Shown here: in pieces, positions 21,331-31,812 of the stretch | Layout: every line of letters starts with the position of its first letter | Position numbering within the stretch: position 1 is the stretch's first letter | From: Phytophthora quininea | Taxonomy: Eukaryota; Oomycota; Peronosporomycetes; Peronosporales; Peronosporaceae | Direction of reading: 5' to 3' | Assembly (NCBI GenBank): GCA_011947345.1 | Contig: JAAVTG010000038.1 | Coordinates: 124,001 to 188,000 of the forward strand | DNA length: 64,000 bases | Position numbers and translations under genes: made by a program | Notes under the pieces: model-generated | Seen by the model: only the letters and a program-made list of their open reading frames with translations | What the model was told of the DNA's origin: nothing | Database searches by the model: none

Positions 21331-22039
21331 TTCATTTTGCACCCCTTCTTGCCGTTCCAAGTGAAGAATTGGCGGAGGAATCGGTGCTCAAAAATATGTC
21401 CGTGTCCCAAGTTAGATTTTCCAATTTTTTTATTGCAGTTTCTAGAGTAAAACCTTGCGCTGAATCCGATGGTGTCATTGGTTTTGTAAGGCACAGTCTA
21501 GAAACGCTATAAAAACGCTCTTAAACACGCAATTTGACTGACAACATATGTTATTTTTGGAAATTTAGACTGTGGACATTAGTATCAAACTGAATTGGTG
21601 CGTCATCGGGATGCCACCACGGCTTTAAACAACTGTGTTCTCCGTCCCGAAGTCACTCTCGCCGCTATCCCCCGTGACCACCTCGTCCTCAGGAGACTCC
21701 TTTCCCTCACTCCAGTCTTCATCATCACTACCGTTCGATCCGCCGCTCAGGCCACTCCCCTCACTCTCAGAGCTCTCTGCATCGCTATCAGAAACAGCGA
21801 GGCGACGAGGAGCGGCAGAAGCTTCCGCAACAATGCAGCATTGATCGTCTCCTGCGGTCGACTCTCTTGACAAGGACTCAGTAGGCGTCGGCAACGCAGG
21901 TATAGTTCTTGGTGTTTGCTTGCTCTGCATAACGACGGCGGTGGTGGGCGGCTGGCTGTTGGGTGGCGGAAGTCAGTCTGGTCTAAATTTCAGAAAACAC
22001 AAAAGCCCTGTTTCTCCGAACTTCATTTAAGTTCGAATT
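21331..22039. other. Spacer between two opposed CRN remnants
   Basis: It contains a 102-codon minus-strand frame at 21625-21930 that is very rich in Ser, Asp, Glu and Gly (SDSDAESSESEGSG). Acidic N-termini of this kind occur in some transposases, but no catalytic domain follows and I do not assign it. Nothing else was recognised. Confidence 0.35.
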
Positions 22040-22271
22040 TTAGTACTCTGACTTTGACGTCGATTTTCTCGATAACTCCAAATGGTTCATTAGTATCATT
22101 GTGTTTCCCGTTGTCTCAAATTTGAACGGAGACACGATAACCCGAATCAAACGAACATTATGACCTAGAAATGTGGGCCAAACGTTCCCCAATTTGCTTA
22201 GAATTGTGTTGGGCTGGAATTTGACGAATTGCCTTTTTCTTTGGTCAACGAAAATGACGAGCTCATTGGTA

Positions 22272-22302
22272 CTTCCTCTGGTTGAAAATGATGGAAACTT
22301 TG
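22272..22302 (+). repeat. Left terminal inverted repeat of the mariner element
   Basis: Begins CTTCCTCTGGTTGAAAATGA directly after a TA dinucleotide. It matches the complement of 23943-23973 at all but about two positions. Confidence 0.85.
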
Positions 22303-22521
22303 AGCTTTCAGATTGGATTTCAAATCATCTGCTGTGGCGTTTTCTATAGTGATTGGCTTATATTATAACTCTGTGTTTCCTCTGTTAGACAATACTTTCA
22401 CTGGGACGACTGAACTAGCAGACTCGGACTACAGCTGAAGTCGCGAGCTGCCTCGGATATTCGCATTCCCCAAATCCCGCCACGGAAAAACAAAACACGT
22501 AAGGGCGCCCCCATCGCCCCC

Positions 22522-23947
22522 ATGGGAAACCTCAGCAATGCACAGCGCGAATGCATCATTCAGGAGCTTCTAGGTCGCAGTATCGGCAACAAACTGCCCC
22601 GCGGCGCCAAAGCAGATGTTGCTCGTCAGTTTAAGTGTCAGCCTTCTGCAGTTACGAAGATATGGGCCCGGTACCAGATTACATCGTCCAATGGCATTAG
22701 TGGGAACGAGTGGAAAAGCAGGATCAAAGAGAAGTCGGGCAGGAAGCGCCTCGATCGAGTGGCGGCGGCTGAAAAGCTGAAGCAGGTTTCTCTCGATGAT
22801 CGACAAGTTGAGCGGCGGGCGGCAGCGGCAGCAGGGATATCCAGACATCTAGTCCGTGAGTTGATGAAGGAGAGGGTAGTCTCGCGCAAGACCACGCGTA
22901 TCAGGCCAACTCTGACTGCGGAGAACAAGCTCCACCGCATTGAAAGCGCTCTCGCCTACATCAATGACGACTCTATGAACTTCGAGACCATGGGGACGTC
23001 GTTCATGTAGACGAGAAGTGGTTTAATGAGGACAAGAACAAGCGGTCGTACATTGCATTTGAAGGCGAAGCCCCACCGACTCGAAGTCGTCGTAGCAAGA
23101 ACTTCATCCCCAAGACGATGTTCCTTGCGGCTGTAGCACGACCTCGGTGAGTGACCCTCGTATTAGTAATAATTTGTGGGAACCTGTCTAAAATGATTTC
23201 GATTTGTAGCTTTGATCCTCATAGAAACAGTGTCTGGGACGGAAAGCTAGGCATCTGGGCTTTCACGGAAGAGCATGTTGCGCAGCGTACGAGCAAGTAC
23301 CGGTCGAAAGGCACACTATGTGTGCGCAATATTGAAAGCGTCACGCGCGACATCTACAAAGAGTATCTTCTGACATATTTGATCCCATCAATCAAGCAAA
23401 AATGGCCTGCAAAAGACCACCGTCGGCCGATATTGGTCCAGCAAGATAACGCTAAACCCCATGTGTCACCATTCGACCAGGATATCGTTGCTGCGGGCTC
23501 AGCAGATGGTTGGTTCATCCGACTAATCTTTCAGCCTCCAAACTCACCAGATTATAACACGTTGGATTTGGGCCTCTTTGCCTCTATCCAATGCATCCAA
23601 TACCGGCATGCAATTCGCGGCATTCAGAATTTGATAGATACAGTCGAAGTGGCGTATGAAGAACTGGGCACGACAACCAGGACGACGTGTTTCTCACGTT
23701 GCAGGCGTGCATGCTGTGTGTGCTAGAAGAAGCTGGAGGAAACGAGTACAAGATACCACACATGTCGAAAGGAAAGTTGCGACGGAAAGGGATGCTGCCT
23801 CGAGTTCTTAGATGTGATCGAGCGCTGTATGAACGCTCGTGTTATCTTCTGAGGGACGCTGGTCGTCCCTCTTTTGTTTGTTACCGGTATCTTGTAACTC
23901 TCAATAGTAATAGCCACGTCTGGACTATCAAACGTCATATCGCATAG
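22522..23947 (+). CDS. Mariner DD39D transposase with one intron, two frame breaks
   Basis: A DDE transposase that excises and inserts the surrounding element at TA sites. It starts at the ATG at 22522 (MGNLSNAQREC). N-terminal helix-turn-helix DNA-binding region (ADVARQFKCQPSAVTKIWARY); then the catalytic triad: D in HVDEKWF near 23005, D in QQDNAKPH near 23440, and D in NTLDLGLF. Thirty-nine residues lie between the last two, the plant-mariner spacing. SKNFIPKTMFLAAVARPR is typical of this group. A 63-nt intron at 23147-23209 (GTGAGT to TTGTAG) joins ARPR to FDPHRN. One-base shortages at the G run after 22991 and at GGG near 23669 break the frame. The stop at 23947 lies inside the right TIR, so the true end may be slightly earlier. 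Confidence 0.82.
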
Positions 23948-23973
23948 TTTCCGTCATTTTCAACCAGAGGAAG
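23943..23973 (-). repeat. Right terminal inverted repeat of the mariner element
   Basis: The complement begins CTTCCTCTGGTTGAAAATGA and is followed by the duplicated TA at 23974-23975. Confidence 0.85.
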
Positions 23974-25618
23974 TATTAGCACTCCACAAGGAGAAAAAAT
24001 AGCCGTGTCTTGTGTGTTATCACCGCCAATCACGATGCGCCTACCCGACGTCCAGTCAACAACGTTTTTGTTATTGCTGTCCTCGGACACAGTGTTGCGG
24101 GTATCAGTACCAAACTGTTCTGCTCCATGAAATATTTGCGAAGGAGCCAGCTTCACAGAAATGCGCTGTGTTCCATCAGTCATCATTGCTCCAGGAAATA
24201 ATCCGTCAAGGGTAATTTCGTGAATTCCAAGCACCAACAACGCATTGATTCGCAATGCATAGAAGCAGGCACCAAACGTCTTCCATGCTTGCCACGCTTG
24301 GATGTCGAATAGATTATAATCCACATCTGTGTTGAGTCTGGCCAAAAGGCGATAAACTCTTCTTCAGCTTCAGTTGGATTCAGCATGACGGCCAAGGCCA
24401 CCGTGAGTAACAATGAATAAGGGACGTGGACCTGGAATCCCCACATTGTGGATGGATCCAGCAGACACAGAGAAGTATCCTCCAGTTTTACCAATGAATG
24501 GCCTTCGTCGAATATACTCCTTAGGTTAACATCCAGGCCAGACACTGGAAAAGCTGCCAAACGAACGAGCTGTTTGGCGTTCAGTTCGGCCCAAGCCGCG
24601 GAGGTATATCGTTCGACGATACCTTTGGTGATCGTCTCCGTACGCTTACTATATATTTCACGCTTCAGTTTCGCCAGAAAATCGACAACACACCGCGGCA
24701 CACCGCCAAGAAAAAACAAGTCACAGCAAATAGGAGCCTGGTCCAACAGCTTAGCACATCTGGCGTTGCTCCGCACCATTGACAATGTTTCATCCATTGT
24801 TAGCAACGTCATAGGAAGTTGCTCGATAATGTAGCACGACGAGTTTGAAAGACCCATCACGACGTTGGTGGCATCGTGCCTTCCACCTTATCGCGCAGTT
24901 TAAGTTCGATCACACGCACAGCCTCGGAAAGCTCCAAGCCCCTCCATTACTTGGCAGCCGCGACGTAAACCACTCCTTGAAAGACTTTTCGCAATTCTTC
25001 TCCAGAAAGAAACGGTATAATAGTCGCCACGAGAAAGAAGCCTCAATCGGCATCGAATTCTCGACTGCTAAAGGAGCCCAATCTCCCGAGTATGGGACAA
25101 TGATACTCATAACGTGGTCAGTGCTCTAGTGTAGCCGCTTTAGCGTCTGTTGCACGATTGTGCCACCTTCTTCCAACATTCGCGTCTTCTCCAGAGGAGC
25201 AAACTGGGATTGCTGGCTTCGCGCAGTAAGCTGTGCTATTTGTTGCCATCGTGATCGCTTCTTCGAAGCATCTTGATGCGCTGTCAAGTGCATCGTCACG
25301 CCCGGCCAAGCGGAATTGAAACCTCTCCTCTATTAAGACATGGGGACTCAGGTCAATGGTGTCCGTATTGTTCATTTCACCCTCCAAGAACTCGACAATT
25401 GCGTCTGACGATTGCAGGTCCACTTCGGGGCCCCGTGGAGCAGGAGGAAGTAGTATCAACCGATCAGGAACGACCACCAGCACGTGAATTCTGCCTATGC
25501 CAGGTAGACCCCTTCCAAAAATGCCATCACTGCTGAGCGGAAGTGCGTGGTCCATACCGTAAAATTTCCAACCGTCTGACCCGGTATTCCGACCGATACC
25601 GGTATTTCCAAAGAGCAC

Positions 25619-26217
25619 GCGGGACGTCCCGTGGGTGCGGGTTGGATATTTGTTTATATTTTACTATACAGAAATCCCGGGTCTCTCAGGCCATTTCGCC
25701 ACAACAGACTCTCGGACGAGAAGCAGCGCCGAAGAAGAAGGCCAGGGACGCCGGAGAACCAAGGCGTCCATGGACTTCGAAGGACCCGTGCACGCGGTGA
25801 GCACTTCCTCAAGACCCACCGCCAGCGGACCGCGCACTTGCCGCTCCCTCAAGACCCCCTGTGAAAGTTAATTACCCGACAGGGCGGGCGTCATGCTGTC
25901 AGTGGCAGTACTGCACGTTGTGAAGAGGCGCCAGCAGATCCAGTGGTATCAACGGACTGTGGGGGTAAGTGAACCGAGAAACTGGATGCAGTGGTGATGG
26001 AGCTGACACTTGCGTTGCAGGAGTTGACCGTGAAGCAGTCGTAAAAGTGGTGAGGATGTGGTCGTGCAATGTCGATGCTATCATTATAATGTGTATTATG
26101 GGAAAATAATCCGTGGCGATCCTTCCGGAAGAAGTGAGCAGCATTTGCTGCGGGCTGGTTCAACTCCGGTCATCGTCTGTGCTGAGTATGTCGCTACAAA
26201 TGTTGATGATGTACAAA
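25619..26217. other. Intergenic between CRN and Crypton remnants
   Basis: About 600 bases. Short open frames on both strands show no recognisable domain. In particular no LxLFLAK-type CRN header was found upstream of the interrupted CRN. Confidence 0.4.
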
Positions 26218-28271
26218 CTACAGGACACTTGAAGGACGAAGGCGGATGAAGCTCGGAAGTGCGGCCGATGGCGTTGGATCAGTAATGCTGCCTGCCTCCA
26301 ATAGTTCATGGAACTGCACGATGAGGTCGTCGAGTTTGCCTTGTTTGTGCAGCTGACGAAACGCCTTCAATGCCGTGCTAGCAGCAATAGCGGATGATCC
26401 ATGTGACTTCAGGAAAGCTAGGGCGTTGTCCTGCGCTGTTTTACCAAACGCGAGTGCCTCGCCCTTGTAAGCCGGCGAAGAAGCATCAAGCGCAAAGCCC
26501 ATCGGTAGGAAAAGCATCAAGTATCCGGTGGTGTGCCTAAACTCATACAGCGCTGTTTTCTTCACAGATTGAGCTGCGAAAACACGAGGTTCAGCGGTAA
26601 ACCACTCAAACCAGATCGAGGCCAGCGATTGCGTGCCTTTACGTTTAGAGCGCGGAGGCTTAGATGCTGTTGGGATGCTGGCAATCTCAACGGCGCTGGA
26701 TTCGGAGCTTTGGGACGTGTCGGCAACGTGTTCCACACGATTCTTGGGACGGAGTTGCAATTCGACAGCGAAGAGCCGCTCTTCTAGGCGCTTGTTCTGC
26801 AGGATGAGCAGCCCAATTTGATCGGTTTGGCGCTCTGTTAGTTCGAGCAAGACAGAAAGCTGGTCCGAAGCATCAGCGACCGGAGGCGGGTTGACCTCCG
26901 GTGGAGGCATGAATGCGTTGCGGATGGCTGTACTCCACGTCAGCACTTCAGACTCGGCAATTGATCGTTCCGCTATACCCTCGCGAATTTTGATGACAAG
27001 TGGGCTGCTGTCGCTGAGACGAAGCATGTCTGGGTAATTCATCAGAAGAGTGGCGGTTAAGACGTCGGCGACATCCTCGTCGAGATTGAGGGCGGGGTCT
27101 TCGAAATCCAGTGTATTTGCGAAGAGAAGAGCTTGCACCTTCCGTGCTTGACTCTGAACGGGCAAGTCCAGCACAGCCAGAGATGGCAGTCTCGCACCGT
27201 CCTTTGGCTTCCAGCCGCTCAAGACGCGCGAGACCTGCTGATCCGCTTGTGTCGTACCCAGGATGTAGCCAAACGCTTTGTTCACACGATCCAACTGCCA
27301 ACCCCGCGCTCTGTGATCCAGTTTTCAGCTACCGACCCATCGTTTGCGTGCATGGCACCACCGCGGCGAAACGAGTGCGAGGTAAGACCTGGGGTAAGCC
27401 GTACACCACAAAACTTTGCCTCCTCTTGCGCTCTAACTAATAGTCGATTCACGTATGCTTGTGCACCAGGAATTTTGGGCTTTGGAGCAGACTGGGGTGC
27501 GATTTGGCCATGTTCAGGGTCGTCTTCAGCTTCAAGCAGCTCAACCAGTGTAAGTTCTTCTAGATCTTGAACGTTTTGGGTGGTACGTTTTGCAGCAACA
27601 AACTGAGGAAACATTCGCTTTGCAGGCGTTGACTGCATCACCGTAGCAGCGGCCAAGGCGTGCAGGGGACAGGTTAAAAAGCTGGTAGGATCTTTGAATA
27701 GTGATATGCCCTGCAGCAACGCAGTTTCGACTCTTTTAAAGCGAAGAAATAGCACTCCACCTTATCGAATACATAGCGTAATTTTCAGTAGGTCTCCTCT
27801 AATAAATAAACAGCAAAGCCTCGTACCTGGAAGCACAGATAACTGTTGCTTCTCAACTTGCTCAGCATCAGAACTTCGGCCGTATAAGTACCACATCATA
27901 ACAACAAGTGCAGCGTCTAGATATTCACTTTCGGTTGATGCTGTAGTGTAGAGTAAGCGCACAATTGTTTCCAAATCTTGTTTTGAACACGGCGGAGCTT
28001 TCCGCTTGGCGCCACTTTCTTCACGGTTGGCACAGTACTTTCCGAGCCCTGACAGAATCTTCTGCAACTGTGGTCTTACTAATCCACCTTGTAAGGGAAA
28101 CATATCTACCAGCCAGTTTTTAACGTTCCCGAAGTACGCTAAACAAGTGTTTGTAGCTAGAACTTTGTCTTGTGGTCTCGCTAGTGAATATGCATACTTA
28201 TCTAATATAACTCTAAGCACTTTACCTGTCTTATCGGCATCAATAAGCTGTGTGGCAGCCTGAACAGACAA
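26218..28271 (-). pseudogene. Crypton tyrosine-recombinase element, copy A
   Basis: Cryptons are DNA transposons that move with a tyrosine recombinase instead of a DDE transposase. The protein reads from 28271 (MSVQAATQLIDADK). The first catalytic Arg lies in the YLYGRSSD segment; the HxxR box is in LTSHSFRRGGAMHAN; the catalytic Tyr is probably in AFGYILG. A long C-terminal region follows (IWFEWFTAEPRVFA, and a helical end near 26300). A 66-nt intron at 27761-27826 (GTACGA to GATAAG) keeps frame but contains a stop; removing it gives SVLPGGVLFLRF, matching copy B. One base is short in the C run at 27302-27305. If that is an error, this copy may be intact. No terminal repeats are expected for Cryptons, so the element ends cannot be placed. 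Confidence 0.75.
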
Positions 28272-29006
28272 ACTTTCAGTAATTAGAAAACTTGTGAATG
28301 AATTTATCGCTGTTGTCCGAGCTTTTTGCTATTCCCTGGTGCCAAGGAAGCAATCGACATGCTCGCTTGTTCGCCAGTCCTGCACTTCTCGTTTGAGGCT
28401 AATACCGATGAGCTGCGGTTGGAAACTTTACGATATTTTTAGAATATGCAAATATATATGTGTTTGTATTGGGTAGAAAATATTCTATAAAAATTCCAAC
28501 TGAATATGGTCGGAATGGTGGGAAATCCGATAATCAATGTAATTGGTCAAAATTATTGAAATGGACGCATTTGATTCGCCCAAAATGCACTTTAAATGAG
28601 GTTGTGGGTTTTCATAGCAAGTACTTGGTTGGAGTAGTAGGGATATTATACCATACCAAAATTTATCCGACCGCCGACCTTTTCGACGCACACTAGTAGT
28701 TTGTATGAATACAAAATTCAAGTTACCTCCTGGGAAATGCTGAAATGAAAATGCAAATACAAATTGTACATTGTTCCGTAAACACTCGAAAAAGTAAATA
28801 CGCCAGCACGAATGACTGGCTTCGGCGACGCGAAACTCGCCAACGCGTGTCTGTGCCCGAGTGACCACCCAGGAAGGTGTATTGAGGGGTCGTGCCGAAC
28901 ACGGCGCGGCTAGCAGGGTTGTTGCCCGCCACGAAGAACTGTGGCGGTGTTAATTCCCCTCGGGCCTCCAACGAGTGTACCCCTGTCTTGAGCTGTACTA
29001 ACCCTC
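28272..29006. other. Spacer between Crypton A and the tRNA-like sequence
   Basis: AT-rich on the left, more GC-rich from about 28,800. No gene recognised. The GC-rich part runs directly into the tRNA-like sequence and may belong to the same repeat. Confidence 0.35.
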
Positions 29007-29073
29007 GCCTCAGTAGCTCAGTGGTAGAGCACCCGGAACGGAAGGTCCTTGGGTTCGAACCCCACCTGAGGTA
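29007..29073 (+). repeat. tRNA-like sequence, probable SINE head
   Basis: A possible 7-bp acceptor stem (GCCTCAG with CTGAGGT, one G-U pair), a D-arm and A-box (TAGCTCAGTGGTAGAGC), and a T-arm and B-box (GGGTTCGAACCCC) are present. Only about 18 bases remain between D-arm and T-arm, too few for an anticodon arm plus variable loop, and no anticodon stem pairs. It therefore looks like a degenerate tRNA promoter region as found in tRNA-derived SINEs, not a working tRNA gene. Confidence 0.5.
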
Positions 29074-29209
29074 TCTCTTACGTTTGTGAGTGGAAGAAGC
29101 AGGGCGAGCGAAAACGAGGGGGCAAGAGCGTGGTGACGCGTATGTATGGGCATCAGCGCGTGTTCGGTGTTATAGTTGACCTGGAGACTAAACGTGTATT
29201 CGGCTGTGT

Positions 29210-31006
29210 TCAGCGCCTAATCTGTTCCAAAATGTTCTGTGCGTATCCGGGGGCAGGATCTTGGATAGCAGGGGCTTGCAGAAGCTGTTCGTGCCGCTCA
29301 ATCTTGGAGTTCAACGCGCCAGAGCGGTGAAGAGAACGGAGGTGCTTAAGGACGGCACCGGAGCCACGCGAGCTGATGCCATGTTCGTCGAGAAAGGCAG
29401 CGACTGACTTCTCCGCGCGGATTCCAACGAATAGCACCTGGTCGCGGAAGTTTGCTGCCGTCGTGTCGAGGACAAAGCCGTCATCCAAGAACAGCTTCAT
29501 TTAGGCAACTACCTGCTTGGCTTCGGATCGCTGCTGCTTCGTGATCGGTGCCCGCCACATCGGTGGTTCTTGAGCGTAACAAGCGTACCAAGTCGCGTGA
29601 AGGTGAGTCACTGCTGACCTGCGCTGCTTTTTCTTGATCTGACTGACATCGGGCGCGCTAGTTGCCGGCTTGTCTCGTTTGCGTGTAGAAGCTTGCAGCT
29701 TAGCCTCAAGCGCGTCCATGCGAGCATCTTGACGCTGGACGTGCTCGATAAAGTGGTTAATCACAGCAGCCTGGTAATTGATGATCTTCTGTTCTGCGCT
29801 TGGTTTCGTCGGTTGCTGGGGTGTGGGCTTGGCAGATGAAGGTGTGCTATCACCGCAGGGCAGCTCTGGACTAGCAAGATGTGACGACCACGCTAGTAAT
29901 TCAGCGAACGAGCATCCTGCCTCCGCAGCGCAGGCATCGATGCGCACGACAGCAGGGGCTTCAGCGTTCAAGGTCTTCAACAACGGGTAGTGGCGGATCA
30001 CACTTGAGGTGAGAACGCTGAGAACAGCTTGATTAACGTTGTTGCGGGCGGCTTGGAGGTTGTGGCATGTGGTGAACAGGAAGTGCTGGAGTCCGGAGAT
30101 CGTGTCCCTCGTCTTCGAGTCGAATGCTGTCAAGTTTTGCAGCACCACAGATGCCTTCGCCTCGTGCCCACTGAGTATCTTGCTAACCTTGTGATCTTCT
30201 TTGCTGGTGTTGAAAATGTAGTTAAACCCCTTGTTTGTTGTACTCATGTTCCAGGCACCTCGGTCGAAGATCCACCGTGCCGTGAGCTCATCACTCCCGT
30301 TGGCGTGCTGAGCACCGCCACGCCGGAAGGAGTGCGACGTCAGCGCTGTAGTGACTCCAGCAGCTGCAGCGATCCGGTCCAGCACGCGGTTCACGTGGGA
30401 GTAGATGGTTGGGGTCGTCTCCGCTCCTGCTGTCGTCGGTGGCCTGAGCCCAGTAGACTCAACAGGGTGGTCGAGGACCTCCAACAACGGCACGTCCGGA
30501 GTGAGTGAGATGGAAGCTTGGGCGGGCGTCTCGGGCAGGTTGTCGATGACGTCGGGCGACGGTGCCGTCTGCATGGCCAGGGCCAGCGTCATTGCTAGCA
30601 ACGGGCAAGTCTCGAACTCTGTTCCGGGGAAGAGGGACAAACCTTGCTCCTCGGATGTCTTCATCCGGATGAAGCGCACGAAGAGAACGTTGCCGGCATC
30701 GATGGACACGTTGGTCTTCCGGAGAAGCGCAAGATCCGAGGCTCTTCCGAACAAGTGCCACAGGAGACACAACAGCGCAGCATCCTGGTAGTCAGTAGAG
30801 CAGCTTGCATTAACATACAAATACACAAGCATTCGTTTTAAATCACCCTTTGTACATGGTGGCGCCTTACTGATAAAGCCGCCACCGTCACGCTTCATGC
30901 AAAAACTGTCGAGAGTCTTCCCCATTTTGAGCAGGCGAGCTTCCAATGAGGCTCGATGCTGAGGAAACTGATCTAGCAGCCAAAGTCTTCTCTCCAGACA
31001 TGTCAT
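29210..31006 (-). pseudogene. Crypton tyrosine-recombinase element, copy B, with in-frame stop
   Basis: Same family and strand as copy A but clearly diverged. It reads from 31006 (MTCLERRLWLLDQF) and lacks the N-terminal ~45 residues of copy A. Catalytic marks: HLFGRASDLALL (Arg), a likely Lys in FIRMKTSEEQG, LTSHSFRRGGAQHAN (HxxR) and NYIFNTSKEDHK (Tyr). A coiled-coil region follows (FIEHVQRQDARMDALEAK). An in-frame TAA at 29501-29503 separates the main frame from the last 96 codons, which align with the C-terminus of copy A. The stop is a substitution, not a homopolymer slip, so this copy is probably inactive. Copy A's intron is absent here because the exon junction is continuous. Confidence 0.75.
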
Positions 31007-31283
31007 TGGTCAAAACTTGGGTTCAGGTGCGTAGCGATTGGTTGATAATTTCTATTTGAACTTTCATTGGCTTTTAAGATGTATACAAACTTGTAATGAA
31101 ATCGGATAAACTGTCATATTCAACCATATAATTGAATCTAACCGCACCTCCCACTTATTGCGGTGCCATCAACTTTGGGCAGCGATTCTCATCGAGCGTC
31201 ACGTTCGCCAAGTCAACCGTTCTTAACCGTAAGTCGTCCTCGTTCTCGCCCTTAGGATCAATGTCTGGGTCGATGACGTAACG

Positions 31284-31641
31284 GGGTTACACGAAAGTCA
31301 CGCCCGTGCGTTGACTTTAGAGGTTGCACAAAACTCTTAACTGTGTGTAGAGTTTTGACTCTGTAGCCATTGGCTCTCCACCACTCATTTACATATTCTT
31401 AGATTAACTATGCTATATAGTTTAGTCTATACATTTACAAGCAAGGTCAGATAACAATTCAATTCAGTTCTATTTTGCAGTTAATCTGTGTAGTCCTCGT
31501 TTTAAGGGACACTGACTCTGCGAATCCTACTTACGGGACTGTACTTGGTTCTTGTATAGAACCGAAGGCTGGAAGCCTAAGACACTGACTCGTGGAGTCC
31601 TACGTCTTCCTCTGTGCACGTGCACTGCTACGCAGCCCGCT
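31284..31641 (+). repeat. Left long terminal inverted repeat
   Basis: About 358 bases matching the complement of 32983-33317, from GGGTTACACG to the segment TGCACGTGCACTGCTACGCA near 31614-31633. Small indels and substitutions separate the two arms, so the insertion or the repeat is not very young. Confidence 0.75.
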
Positions 31642-31812
31642 ACAGTCGACCTGCTTCTTCGACAGGAAAAGCCGCAAATGATCTGCATCGCACTTAATTG
31701 TTCGACTCTTAGTCTTCTTGATTGCCTTCTTCAGGCTGTCTACGGAACTGGCCAGGTCGACGATGACGGAGACTGGCTGTGTGGCGCCTACTAGCACGCA
31801 CAGTAACTCCAT
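31600..31812 (-). pseudogene. Crinkler N-terminal header fragment
   Basis: It starts at the ATG at 31812 (MELLCVLVGATQ) and encodes the ubiquitin-like first part of a CRN: SVIVDLASSVDSLKKAIKK, then CDADHLRLFLSK, a variant of the LxLFLAK translocation motif. The reading frame then enters the left TIR and stops at 31600, so no HVLVxxP segment or C-terminal effector domain follows. It lies inside the long-TIR element and reads outward. Whether the element captured the header or inserted next to it cannot be told from this copy alone. Confidence 0.7.

Larger units (their letters stand above)
22272..23973 (+). mobile_element. Mariner-like DNA transposon, plant-type DD39D
   Basis: A 1,702-bp element bounded by TA target-site duplications (22270-22271 and 23974-23975). 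Its 31-bp terminal inverted repeats differ at about two positions, and both ends start CTTCCTCTGG. One transposase gene fills the interior on the plus strand. TIR identity and largely intact coding suggest recent activity. It is inserted antisense within the CRN coding region. Confidence 0.88.
22040..25618 (-). pseudogene. Crinkler (CRN) effector gene split by a mariner element
   Basis: CRNs are modular oomycete effectors with an N-terminal translocation region and variable C-terminal domains, acting mostly in host nuclei. Here 25463-25525 encodes IFGRGLPGIGRIHVLVVVP, the end of the N-terminal region. The C-terminal part includes FFLGGVPRCVVDFL (about 24,700) and FGACFYALRINALLVLG (about 24,270). 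The remaining C-terminus lies beyond the transposon (NELVIFVDQRKRQF near 22,240) and stops at 22040. The reading frame is therefore interrupted by the 1,702-bp element at 22272-23973. Other breaks at A runs 23994-23999 and 24344-24347 are homopolymer-type. No LFLAK-type header lies upstream, so the gene is incomplete at both ends. Confidence 0.7.

Noticed and set aside
21236..22127. Inverted 40-bp match considered as TIRs of a small transposon
   Set aside because: Both arms are coding sequence near the 3' ends of opposed CRN-like frames, so no transposon is needed.
25619..26200. CRN LFLAK header expected upstream of the split CRN
   Set aside because: No frame on the minus strand in this interval resembles it.
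29007..29073. Functional tRNA gene
   Set aside because: Too few bases between D-arm and T-arm for an anticodon arm and variable loop.
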